DNA of 12,281 bases from the NCBI GenBank assembly GCA_002414125.1, contig DHYN01000012.1, positions 374 through 12,654 of the forward strand. Direction: 5' to 3'. Shown here one piece after another: positions 1 to 6,935 of this stretch. The number at the start of each line of letters is the position of its first letter. The stretch's first letter is position 1. The translations under genes and the position numbers were made by a program. The notes beneath the pieces were generated by a model. That model saw only the letters and a program-made list of their open reading frames with translations. It ran no database searches and had not been told where the DNA came from. The DNA comes from Ruminococcus sp. UBA5129 (GTDB taxonomy: Bacteria > Bacillota > Clostridia > Oscillospirales > Ruminococcaceae).

Positions 1-17
1 TTGTGTGTATTGAGAGG

Positions 18-39
18 GTATTGGTATGAGTATTGGTAT
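18..39. repeat. Short tandem direct repeat just 3' of the HtrA-like gene
   Basis: The 10-mer GTATTGGTAT occurs twice, at 18-27 and 30-39, separated by GA, which gives a 12-bp period. The second copy reaches into the stop codon of the minus-strand protease gene. The stretch is low in complexity, and I see no hairpin or T-tract that would make it a terminator. Its role is unknown; the gene beyond the left edge is not visible. Confidence 0.4.
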
Positions 40-1355
40 TAATATCCGAACATGCCGCCGAAGAATTCATTGGGGTCGAAGTCGGGATATGACTGCTGAG
101 GCGATGAATTCTGCTGTTTTCTGTCATCTGTGTTTCTGTCATCCTCGGAAGCGGCAGATGTGCCCTTGGATTCATCGACTGTTACGGTTACAGTGACCTC
201 TTCACCCGAGCGATAAACGCCAAGCTTGATCTTGTCACCCTTCTTTGCGGCTCTTACGAGCTTTACGAGGTCGGATGACGAGGAGATCTCAGTGCCGTTA
301 GCTGAGGTGATAATATCGTTTAGCTTGAGTCCTGCCTTTTCTGCCGGCGAGTTCTCGTTCACGCCTTTGACAACAGCTCCTGCCGGCAGACCGAAGCCCA
401 AGTAGTCCTCACCGAGATCGCCGACTGAAACACCGATGTAGGGCTTAACAACATAGCCGTTCTCTATGATGCTCGATATGAGACTCATCACGGAATCAAC
501 GGGGATAGCGAAGCCGATGTTGTCAATGGAAGCTTCGGATGTCGAGCTGCTTGAGTATTTCGCATTTGTGATGCCGACTACCTCGCCCTTGCCGTTAAAG
601 AGCGCACCGCCTGAATTGCCTGAATTTATAGCACAGTCGGTCTGGATGAGCGACATGCTTCCCTTTGTTGTCGTAATATCACGGTCGAGAGCGCTTACAA
701 CGCCTGTGGTGAGCGAGAAAGTAAGCTCGCCGAGAGGATTGCCGATAGCGAAAACGTCATCACCGACTCTGAGACTGTCAGAGCTGCCGATCGAAACGGG
801 AGTAAGTCCCTCTGCATCTATCTTGAGCACTGCTATGTCGTTGCTCTCGTCACTGCCGATGAGCTTTGCAGTGTATGACTTGTCGTCGTAGGTGGAAACT
901 GTTATCTCGCTTGCACCCTCTATAACGTGCTGATTTGTCACGATATAGCCGTCCTCGCTGATGATGAAGCCCGAACCGGAAGCTGCGGAATTAGTCTGAT
1001 AGCCGAAGTAGTTTGTGGTGATCTGTGTGTTGATGCCGACAGTGGAATTTACGTTTGCAGCATAAATATCGGATGCGCTCATTACCGCGCCGCCTGCGGT
1101 ATTGACTGTCCGGATCACTGTGGGAGAGTCCTGTTTTCCGAGGACTACACTGTTGGATTCAGCCGTCTGTTCGTTCTGAGAAGTCTGACTGCCGAAGTAT
1201 TTCATTCCTGCGACTGTTCCGCCTGCACCGAGTCCTCCGCCAATGAGCGAGCAGCAAAGTGCGAGAGCCACGAGCTTTCCGCCTGACTTCTTTTTGGACT
1301 TTTCTCCCTCTATTTCAATTTTTTCGTAGTTCATACTGAGATCTTCGTTCATCAT
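39..1355 (-). CDS. htrA: HtrA/DegP-like membrane-anchored serine protease with PDZ domain
   Basis: This is a trypsin-like (S1C) protease of the HtrA family, which degrades misfolded exported proteins at the outer face of the membrane. The 438-residue product has a short cytosolic tail with a KSKKK basic patch, one membrane segment at about residues 27-52, and a protease domain. The catalytic triad is visible: His143 in TNQHVI, Asp173 in NDIAVL and Ser248 in GNSGGAL. A single PDZ domain follows at about 306-395, starting at PYIGV. The tail is acidic and Gln/Ser-rich and ends in an aromatic, glycine-rich stretch (FFGGMFGY). The frame is open further upstream to 1430, but I chose the start at 1355 because AAGGAG lies 9 nt before it and because the extra 25 residues would cover the promoter. 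A second Met follows immediately. The gene is transcribed away from the PAP2 gene. The family call is secure; its substrates are unknown. Confidence 0.93.
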   Translation of the reverse strand: MMNEDLSMNYEKIEIEGEKSKKKSGGKLVALALCCSLIGGGLGAGGTVAGMKYFGSQTSQNEQTAESNSVVLGKQDSPTVIRTVNTAGGAVMSASDIYAANVNSTVGINTQITTNYFGYQTNSAASGSGFIISEDGYIVTNQHVIEGASEITVSTYDDKSYTAKLIGSDESNDIAVLKIDAEGLTPVSIGSSDSLRVGDDVFAIGNPLGELTFSLTTGVVSALDRDITTTKGSMSLIQTDCAINSGNSGGALFNGKGEVVGITNAKYSSSSTSEASIDNIGFAIPVDSVMSLISSIIENGYVVKPYIGVSVGDLGEDYLGFGLPAGAVVKGVNENSPAEKAGLKLNDIITSANGTEISSSSDLVKLVRAAKKGDKIKLGVYRSGEEVTVTVTVDESKGTSAASEDDRNTDDRKQQNSSPQQSYPDFDPNEFFGGMFGY

Positions 1356-1364
1356 ATCAATGCA

Positions 1365-1370
1365 CTCCTT
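1365..1370 (-). promoter_or_regulatory. Ribosome binding site of the HtrA-like gene
   Basis: AAGGAG on the minus strand lies 9 nt before the ATG at 1355-1353. It decides the start in favour of the 438-residue product over the longer open frame. Confidence 0.8.
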
Positions 1371-1402
1371 TTTATTCTTTGGGATGTTGTTTTCCTTTGA
1401 TG

Positions 1403-1430
1403 ATATTATAATACAGCATGTAGTTGTCAA
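1403..1430 (-). promoter_or_regulatory. Predicted sigma-A-type promoter of the HtrA-like gene
   Basis: The minus strand has a perfect -35 TTGACA (1425-1430). A -10 of TAATAT (1403-1408) follows after 16 nt. An overlapping TATAAT (1405-1410) is a better match but sits at only 14 nt. Transcription would begin about 40 nt upstream of the ribosome binding site. Confidence 0.6.
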
Positions 1431-1466
1431 TTATTTTATCACTTCGGGAAAAGTTCGTGGATGTTT

Positions 1467-1532
1467 TTTCACAAAAGTGTCAAAATGTGAAAGATCAGTG
1501 ACTCGTTATTTCACAAATCACTTGATTTCACG
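1467..1532. repeat. Cluster of TTTCACA heptamers, possible operator
   Basis: TTTCACA occurs at 1467-1473 and 1509-1515, its reverse complement TGTGAAA at 1486-1492, and a near copy TTTCACG at 1526-1532. The first two copies form an inverted pair with a 12-nt centre. The last copy overlaps the -35 box and spacer of the PAP2 promoter. The arrangement suggests binding sites for a regulator of the PAP2 gene or of both divergent genes. I do not recognise the motif as belonging to a named factor. Confidence 0.4.
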
Positions 1533-1550
1533 CTTGCAATGTGATACAAT
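1522..1550 (+). promoter_or_regulatory. Predicted promoter of the PAP2-M6 peptidase unit
   Basis: A -35 TTGATT (1522-1527) and a -10 TACAAT (1545-1550) are separated by 17 nt. Transcription would start near 1557, giving a leader of about 25 nt with AGGAG at 1571-1575. Confidence 0.6.
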
Positions 1551-1581
1551 TATGATATTGAAGAGTAATAAGGAGAGATTT

Positions 1582-2145
1582 ATGGATTTTTTTATATCGC
1601 TCGACGGCAGGATCTTACTGTGGATTCAGGATAACATCCGATGTGAAGCGCTCAACAGCATATTCATGTTCATAACACGTCTTGGTGACAAGGGCTTTTT
1701 CTGGGCGGCGCTCGCGGTCATTCTCATGATAAACAAGAGAACTCGCCCTGTCGGAGCGACTTGTGCAGCAGCGCTGCTTCTTTCGGTCGTCATTAACAAC
1801 TATCTGTTGAAAAATCTTGTCCGCAGAGCACGACCGTTCGACACGATAGCAGGTCTGACATCGCTTCGCACACCTCACGACTTCTCGTTCCCGTCGGGTC
1901 ATACAGGAAGCTCAGTTGCGGCTGCTGTCACGCTGTTCCTTGGTCTGCCGAAGAAATACGGTATCCCTGCACTCGTTCTTGCAGTACTCATATCGCTCTC
2001 GCGTTTATACATCGGTGTCCATTATCCGACCGATGTGCTCGGCGGAGCTGTGACCGGGGTCGGTATTGCATTCCTGTCGCGGACTCTCGTCGATGCTCTC
2101 TCAAAAAAATTTTCCGAAAAGGAAAAAGGAGGTCAGTCTACATGA
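1582..2145 (+). CDS. PAP2-family membrane phosphatase (undecaprenyl-diphosphatase or lipid phosphatase type)
   Basis: This is an integral membrane phosphatase of the PAP2 superfamily, which dephosphorylates lipid phosphates such as undecaprenyl diphosphate or phosphatidate phosphates at the membrane's outer face. The 187-residue product contains all three signature motifs: KNLVRRARP at 77-85 (K-x6-R-P), PSGH at 104-107, and SR at 140-141 followed by His147 and Asp151 in HYPTD. Several hydrophobic segments surround them. The frame is open back to 1360, but the upstream part crosses the promoter region; the ATG at 1582 has AGGAG 6 nt before it. The C-terminus is short and lysine-rich. The stop overlaps the start of the next gene (ATGA), so the two are probably translated together. 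The exact lipid substrate cannot be read from the sequence. Confidence 0.9.
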   Translation: MDFFISLDGRILLWIQDNIRCEALNSIFMFITRLGDKGFFWAALAVILMINKRTRPVGATCAAALLLSVVINNYLLKNLVRRARPFDTIAGLTSLRTPHDFSFPSGHTGSSVAAAVTLFLGLPKKYGIPALVLAVLISLSRLYIGVHYPTDVLGGAVTGVGIAFLSRTLVDALSKKFSEKEKGGQST

Positions 2146-3683
2146 AAACAAAATTCCTTGCAGGAGCGCTCACAGCAGTTGTCACGGCTGCGGCAGGACT
2201 CCTCGGCGCTCTGCCTTCGTTTGCCGCGCAGGAGTATTATTACGAAGAAAAGCCATATATCCTCGGCGACATAAACTGCGATTCAAAGCTTGACGAGCTT
2301 GATCTGGAGCAGTTCGGAAGATTTGTCGTAGCCGCCGAAAACTCCGTAACAGACGGCATCGCGCGCGGCGATATGGATCATGACGGAGCGCTTAGTTCGC
2401 TTGATGAGGCTATACTCCGAGGTGCAGTCCTCGGCATCATCCCTCCCGAGACGGTAACTCCGCCCGGCTATCAGGAATATGAGCAGCCGATAACAGCTCT
2501 TATACTAAAAACGACTCCGACAACGCCCTCGACAGGCGATGTGAAGATGCTTACGTTCTTTGTGGATTTCCCGAATAAAAAGTATCTCAGCGAGGCATAT
2601 TCGACTGAACAGATGAAGGAGGAGCTCTTCGGAGACGGCAAGGCTGTATACCCGTATGAGAGCGTTACCGCGTGGTTCGACAGAGCATCCTACGGAAACC
2701 TTCACCTCAGCGGCGATGTTTATTCGTATACATGCAGCAAAAATATGTATGAGTACCAGAACGATTACGGCTTTGAACAGCTCGTAATGGAGGTGCTGCA
2801 AGGTCTTGACAGTCAGATAGACTACTCCGACTACGACTCGAACAATGACGGCATTATTGACTGTCTCAGCTTCACAATACCGCTCGACGGCGAGAGCGAG
2901 GAGGCTCTCAACTTCTGGTGGGGATGCACCTCAACGTGGTATCAAAATTACGGCTTCAGCGTTGACGGAATGTATGTTGACAGGTATATCATCAATGATG
3001 TGATGCCATACGAGGATGAAATGGTCTACCACAAGCAGACGCTCATCCATGAAATGGGACACTCGATGGGTCTGCCCGACTACTATAAGTACGAGACACA
3101 GGGCGACAACGAGGGATTCCACGGTGATGCGGGATATGCGAAAATGGACGACATGCTTGCAGACTACACCACCTTTGATAAAATAATGCTCGGCTGGCTT
3201 ACGGACAGCGAGATCCAAAAGTACAACGGCTCGGGACAGCAGACCTTTGAACTGAATGATGCATCCCTCTCGGGAAGCTGCCTCATCCTGCCGATAAGCT
3301 CAACAGCAGATGACTATAACTCCGAGTACTTCCTCGTGGAATACATAACCGATAAGGGAAACAACAGCGACAGCTACGCTTGGTTCGACCGTTCGGGAGT
3401 ACGTATTTTCCACGTTCAGAGCGAGTTCTATACCGATTACTGGGATCGTGTTATGTTCAAGTATGAGAATTACTCCGACTACTATATGGGCGATGACAAG
3501 GCGCGTGTGCTCAGGCTCGTTAATGACGGAAACGGGTTCTTCCATTCAGGTGACACCGTTTCATACGGCGTGAGCGGTTTTGCGGCATATGATGAAAACG
3601 GATATGAGACAGTCAACACAGGCTACGTTGTTACGTTCGCTCAGAACATCAGCGGTACAATGAGCGTGACCGTTTCAAAGTAA
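2142..3683 (+). CDS. Secreted M6-family metallopeptidase with N-terminal dockerin-like domain
   Basis: This is a secreted zinc endopeptidase of the M6 (immune inhibitor A-like) family, 513 residues. A signal peptide covers about residues 1-29, ending in SFAAQ. A dockerin-like pair of calcium loops follows: D43-N45-D47-K49-D51-D54 and D77-D79-D81-A83-S85-D88, each after a Gly-Asp. A Pro/Thr-rich linker (about 101-132) leads to the peptidase domain, which opens with KMLTFFVDFP. The zinc site is HEMGHSMGLPD (His303, Glu304, His307, Asp313), and a Met-turn-like YAKMDD lies at about 332-337. A likely structural calcium loop is D232-N234-D236-D240. AAGGAGG (2126-2132) precedes the ATG by 9 nt, inside the end of the PAP2 gene. 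The dockerin implies docking to a cohesin on another protein, but the partner is unknown. Dockerins are more often C-terminal than N-terminal. Confidence 0.88.
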   Translation: MKTKFLAGALTAVVTAAAGLLGALPSFAAQEYYYEEKPYILGDINCDSKLDELDLEQFGRFVVAAENSVTDGIARGDMDHDGALSSLDEAILRGAVLGIIPPETVTPPGYQEYEQPITALILKTTPTTPSTGDVKMLTFFVDFPNKKYLSEAYSTEQMKEELFGDGKAVYPYESVTAWFDRASYGNLHLSGDVYSYTCSKNMYEYQNDYGFEQLVMEVLQGLDSQIDYSDYDSNNDGIIDCLSFTIPLDGESEEALNFWWGCTSTWYQNYGFSVDGMYVDRYIINDVMPYEDEMVYHKQTLIHEMGHSMGLPDYYKYETQGDNEGFHGDAGYAKMDDMLADYTTFDKIMLGWLTDSEIQKYNGSGQQTFELNDASLSGSCLILPISSTADDYNSEYFLVEYITDKGNNSDSYAWFDRSGVRIFHVQSEFYTDYWDRVMFKYENYSDYYMGDDKARVLRLVNDGNGFFHSGDTVSYGVSGFAAYDENGYETVNTGYVVTFAQNISGTMSVTVSK

Positions 3684-3710
3684 AAAACGATATTTTTACG
3701 GAGGAGAATA

Positions 3711-4274
3711 ATGCTTATTCATAATGGAACAAACACAATTACAACAGATAGGTTGATCCTTAGAAGATTTGAGTATACAGATGATAATGCAATGCTAAAA
3801 AACTGGGTTTCTGATGAGAAAATACAATCATTATATTCCGAACCTGTGTACTCTACTAAAGAAGAAGTAAGGGAGCTGCTTGATAAGTATATCGGTTCCT
3901 ATGAAAAGAACGACTACTATCGTTGGGCTGTTATTGAAAAAGAATCAGGCGAATGTATAGGTCAAATAGCCTTTTTCCTTGTGGACAGCAAGAATCATTT
4001 TGCAGAAATCGAGTATTGTATTGGTTCTGAATTTCAGTGTCGGGGTTACGCTACCGAGGCAACAAAGGCTGTTATTGCCTATGGATTTGATATAATAAGG
4101 TTTCACAAGATTCAGATATGCACCAAAACAATTAACGAACCTTCAAAACGTGTCATAGAAAAGTGTGGATTTACATATGAGGGAACTTTACGAGATTTCT
4201 TCTTTATGAATGGCGAATATGTAGGCAGACTTTACTTCTCTATGCTAATAAGTGAATACAAACAAAAATTCTGA
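3711..4274 (+). CDS. GNAT-family N-acetyltransferase (RimJ/RimL-like)
   Basis: This is a predicted cytosolic acetyltransferase using acetyl-CoA, 187 residues, the usual size for the RimJ/RimL-type group that opens with TDRLILR (12-18). The acetyl-CoA pyrophosphate loop is QCRGYATEA at 109-117. Asn142 and Ser145 in NEPSKRVIEKCGF and the following YEGTLRDFF are typical of the C-terminal half of these enzymes. GGAGG at 3700-3704 precedes the ATG by 6 nt, and the gene starts 27 nt after the M6 gene. Its codons are much richer in A and T than its neighbours': bases 3721-3780 hold 19 G+C in 60, against 29 in 60 at 2461-2520. This suggests recent acquisition. The substrate could be a protein N-terminus, an antibiotic or a small amine; the sequence does not say. 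Confidence 0.88.
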   Translation: MLIHNGTNTITTDRLILRRFEYTDDNAMLKNWVSDEKIQSLYSEPVYSTKEEVRELLDKYIGSYEKNDYYRWAVIEKESGECIGQIAFFLVDSKNHFAEIEYCIGSEFQCRGYATEATKAVIAYGFDIIRFHKIQICTKTINEPSKRVIEKCGFTYEGTLRDFFFMNGEYVGRLYFSMLISEYKQKF

Positions 4275-4305
4275 TTTATACGAATAAACACATGATTTAA
4301 ATAAA

Positions 4306-4345
4306 CCCGAAAGCAGTTCCGAAAACTACTTTCGGGCATTACTTT
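4306..4345 (+). terminator. Rho-independent terminator after the GNAT gene
   Basis: CCCGAAAG (4306-4313) pairs with CTTTCGGG (4329-4336). The stem continues past a C-A mismatch with AGTT (4315-4318) against AACT (4324-4327). A T-rich but interrupted tail follows, so termination may be incomplete. Confidence 0.7.
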
Positions 4346-4512
4346 TATATGCGTATTAGTCTTACCAAGTTGAGGGGATTTTTTGAGGCAGCACCGCACT
4401 GGTAGTCAAGACTTTTAATCAATCGACCTATATAAACAACAAATGTACATGCTTTTGTAACAAAATCTAAATGGATGTTTCAAATCCTGCTGAACGTTGT
4501 TAAATATTACTG

Positions 4513-4541
4513 TTGCACTCCTATCTGTAATATGCTATAAT
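4513..4541 (+). promoter_or_regulatory. Predicted promoter of the surface-protein gene
   Basis: A -35 TTGCAC (4513-4518) and a perfect -10 TATAAT (4536-4541) are spaced by 17 nt. An upstream TG at 4533-4534 gives an extended -10. The expected transcription start is near 4548, so the leader would be about 64 nt. Confidence 0.75.
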
Positions 4542-4566
4542 TAAAATAGCCATACGTATATATACC

Positions 4567-4588
4567 CAAAGCTGTTTTGACAGCTTTG
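4567..4588 (+). promoter_or_regulatory. Hairpin in the 5' leader of the surface-protein mRNA
   Basis: CAAAGCTGT (4567-4575) and ACAGCTTTG (4580-4588) form a perfect 9-bp stem with a TTTG loop. It lies between the predicted transcription start and the ribosome binding site (GGAGG, 4600-4604). There is no T-tract, so it is not a terminator. It could protect the mRNA from decay or be bound by a protein. Confidence 0.55.
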
Positions 4589-4611
4589 AGCACACTATTG
4601 GAGGAATTATT

Positions 4612-6879
4612 ATGAGTAAGAAATTAGCCGAAAAATTATTCGGCAGCATGACTGCTCTTGCTGTTGCAGCATCTGCAATGGTATCAACACTGAGCTTTGC
4701 AGCAGTCAATGACGATGGGACATACACCATTGAAAGTGACGACAGAGAAGAACTTCTCGGTTTCGGAGCTTCCGATGAGATGTTCCTCGGAGTTGCAGCT
4801 CAGTTCTCGGTTTTCGTGAGAAACGACTTCTCCGCTCATGATTCCGATGCCGAGGGACGCCTCGCAGCAGGAGGAAGCGCTAATCTTGGTGACGATACGC
4901 CAAACTATTCGGTAGGCGCAAAGTATATTAAAGACCCGAACGCTGCTCATGTAGTCATCGGCGGAGGTGAACTACGTAACTTCCAGACAGGCGACAGAAA
5001 TTTTGTGGTGTCTGACGATACTAATATCTCTCAGGGCATCATGACCGCTATGAACGCAGGCGACTGCAAAATATACCGCGGCGAGCTCATAGACTTCGAT
5101 GCCGCTTTCGCACACCTCGAAAAGCAGAGCCGCTATCTCAGTCACCTTGATGATAACGCTAATGTCATCATTCAGCCTTACTTCGATCACGGTTGGGAGT
5201 TCTCAGGAAATAACGAGCTCGTGAACGTTGTAACACTCACAGAGGCTCAGGCTGCACAGCTTGCTGCGGACGACCTTTGCTTCGAGTTCAATGTAAGGAT
5301 CCCCGAGGGCTCAAAGCTCGTTGTGAACATACCGGGAAACGATGTTACAATGCCGTTTACAAACGTTAAGGTCTATTACAATGATGTGGATTATTCACTC
5401 GAGGAAAATGAACCTCTCATGGGTGAGAATCTCCCGATACTCTATAACCTCTATGAAGCGGAAAAGCTTACGTTCCAGAATTCGATACAGGGCTCTATCC
5501 TCGCTCCCAACGCCGATGCAGGCGATACAGTCGGCGACCGCGGCGGTCACATCGCAGGCTCGACAATGGTCAAGTCGTTTGACGGAAATATACAGTTCGG
5601 CTACACATGCTTCGATATAAAGGCTGACGACATAGTTGTAAAGACCGATATGCAGATCAGCAAGACTGATGTGAACGGCTCTGAGGTCAAGGACGCTGTC
5701 CTCACGCTCACGGGTAAGGATGCTGACGGCGACACGATCATATTCTCCGAGGGCAGCCTCAATGTTGCCGAGGACGGTCAGTCGATTTCCGCTTCGGGCG
5801 CTACTCTTGCATGGAAGTCAGGCAGCGCTCCCACCGATCTTAAAAATATACCTGACGGTATATATATCCTCCACGAGGAAGCTGCTCCCAACGGATTCCT
5901 TAAAGCTTCCGACATCGAATTTACCGTAGATCAGGGCAAGGTCGTTACTATAGACGGCAGTCCCGCATCAGAAAATCTTGTCACTATGGTGGACGAGCTT
6001 TCGGTGCTCACGATAAATAAGTTCGAGATCACAGGACAGAAGGAGCTTGCAGGCGCTAAGCTCGAAGTGCTTGACTTAGCAGGAAATGTAGTTGAACTCA
6101 ACGGCGAAAAGCTCGAATGGATCTCCGAGGCAGGCAAAACATGGGAGATCGCAGGAATCCCTGACGGAAGCTATACTCTCAGAGAGTCGGGAGACACCTT
6201 TGAATATGACGGAAAGACCTATTCCGTTATCACAACTACTCTTCAGTTTACCGTTGAAGAGGGCAAAATTATAAGCAATAACGGCAACAAGACCTCGCTC
6301 ACAGACGGCGCAGAGGGCTACTATGTAAACGGTGACACGATCTCTGTATGCGATGCGGAAGCTCCCGAGCCGACAGAAGCACCTGAGACAGAAGCTCCCG
6401 AAACAGAAGCTCCCGAAACAGAAGCTCCCGAGACAGAAGCACCCGAAACGGAAGCTCCTGAGACAGAAGCTCCCGAGACAGAAGCTCCTGAGACAGAAGC
6501 ACCCGAAACAGAAGCTCCCGAGACAGAAGCACCTGAGACAGAAGCACCTGAGACAACAGTTCCCGAGATCGTGGGTAACGGTGAAGTTGATGCAGAAACA
6601 ACCGATCCTGAGACAACAGTTCCCGAAACGACAGTTGAAACTACTATAGAAACGACCGAGGAAACAACTTCTGAGGAAACAGCGGTGGAAACAACGATCG
6701 CATCGACCGTTGTTACAACAGAAACTACGACCGAGGCTGTAACTACAGTCGTTACAACAGTTCAGCCGAGCTCTTCACCCGGAACAGGTGACAGCGGCGT
6801 TACAAGCGTAATGATCGCGTTCGGCGCTTCGGCACTCGCAGCAGTTGCGCTCGCCCTCAGAAAAAAGCAGGATGAATGA
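4612..6879 (+). CDS. Cell-wall-anchored surface protein: choice-of-anchor A domain, two SpaA/Cna-B domains, EAPET repeat stalk
   Basis: This is a secreted, probably sortase-attached surface protein of 755 residues. A signal peptide covers about 1-31. The choice-of-anchor A domain spans about 58-340, recognised by FSVFVRNDF, the GRLAAGG core at 82-88, and GSILAPNADAG at 294-304. Two SpaA/Cna-B-type domains follow at about 344-462 and 463-582. Each has the expected lysine near its first strand (Lys351 in ISKTD, Lys470 in INKFE) and a glutamate after Y-x-L-x (Glu422, Glu525), so both may form internal isopeptide bonds. EAPET is repeated twelve times (589-648), then comes a Thr/Glu/Val stalk. The end is SPGTGDSG (722-729), a hydrophobic segment and RKKQDE, a noncanonical Pro-X-Thr-Gly sorting signal. 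GGAGG lies 7 nt before the ATG. The gene is monocistronic, with its own promoter and terminator. The ligand is unknown and no sortase gene is in the window. Confidence 0.88.
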   Translation: MSKKLAEKLFGSMTALAVAASAMVSTLSFAAVNDDGTYTIESDDREELLGFGASDEMFLGVAAQFSVFVRNDFSAHDSDAEGRLAAGGSANLGDDTPNYSVGAKYIKDPNAAHVVIGGGELRNFQTGDRNFVVSDDTNISQGIMTAMNAGDCKIYRGELIDFDAAFAHLEKQSRYLSHLDDNANVIIQPYFDHGWEFSGNNELVNVVTLTEAQAAQLAADDLCFEFNVRIPEGSKLVVNIPGNDVTMPFTNVKVYYNDVDYSLEENEPLMGENLPILYNLYEAEKLTFQNSIQGSILAPNADAGDTVGDRGGHIAGSTMVKSFDGNIQFGYTCFDIKADDIVVKTDMQISKTDVNGSEVKDAVLTLTGKDADGDTIIFSEGSLNVAEDGQSISASGATLAWKSGSAPTDLKNIPDGIYILHEEAAPNGFLKASDIEFTVDQGKVVTIDGSPASENLVTMVDELSVLTINKFEITGQKELAGAKLEVLDLAGNVVELNGEKLEWISEAGKTWEIAGIPDGSYTLRESGDTFEYDGKTYSVITTTLQFTVEEGKIISNNGNKTSLTDGAEGYYVNGDTISVCDAEAPEPTEAPETEAPETEAPETEAPETEAPETEAPETEAPETEAPETEAPETEAPETEAPETEAPETTVPEIVGNGEVDAETTDPETTVPETTVETTIETTEETTSEETAVETTIASTVVTTETTTEAVTTVVTTVQPSSSPGTGDSGVTSVMIAFGASALAAVALALRKKQDE
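6376..6555 (+). repeat. Twelve tandem 15-bp units encoding EAPET
   Basis: Twelve perfect in-frame 15-nt units each encode Glu-Ala-Pro-Glu-Thr. The units differ only at silent positions (GCA/GCT, CCC/CCT, GAA/GAG, ACA/ACG), so the peptide is fixed while the DNA has drifted. A related EAPEPT stands just before (6358-6375) and TTVPE-type units after. The repeat forms a rigid, strongly acidic stalk. Copy number may vary between strains. Confidence 0.95.
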
Positions 6880-6899
6880 TCTGCGGTGAAATAAAAATG

Positions 6900-6932
6900 A
6901 AGGAAGCCCTTTGAAAAGGGCTTCCTTTTTTT
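6900..6932 (+). terminator. Strong bidirectional terminator between convergent genes
   Basis: AAGGAAGCCCTT (6900-6911) and AAGGGCTTCCTT (6916-6927) form a perfect 12-bp stem with a TGAA loop, followed by seven T (6926-6932). Read on the minus strand, the same stem is followed by a T-rich run (TCATTTTTAT), so it can also end the convergent lipoprotein gene, whose stop codon is only a few bases away. Confidence 0.93.
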
Positions 6933-6935
6933 GTC

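Larger units (their letters stand above)
4275..4611. other. 337-bp intergenic region before the surface-protein gene
   Basis: The left part holds the hairpin terminator of the GNAT gene; the right part holds the promoter, leader hairpin and ribosome binding site of the surface-protein gene. Between about 4345 and 4510 the DNA is AT-rich. I see no gene or clear repeat there apart from an odd GC-richer patch (GAGGCAGCACCGCACTGG, 4383-4400) that I cannot assign. Confidence 0.7.

Noticed and set aside
1478-1484. TGTCAAA as a Spo0A-like box
   Set aside because: It has one mismatch to the TGTCGAA core, is short and AT-rich, and there is no other sign of sporulation control.
1477-1492. CtsR-type operator
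   Set aside because: Only one GTCAAA half is present and the second heptad with the required spacing is missing.
6299-6649. Two 105-residue open frames rich in RELLSQ (minus) and RQKLPKQK (plus) repeats
   Set aside because: They are the other frames of the EAPET repeat array; a 15-bp repeat without stops keeps several frames open. They lack ribosome binding sites and natural composition.
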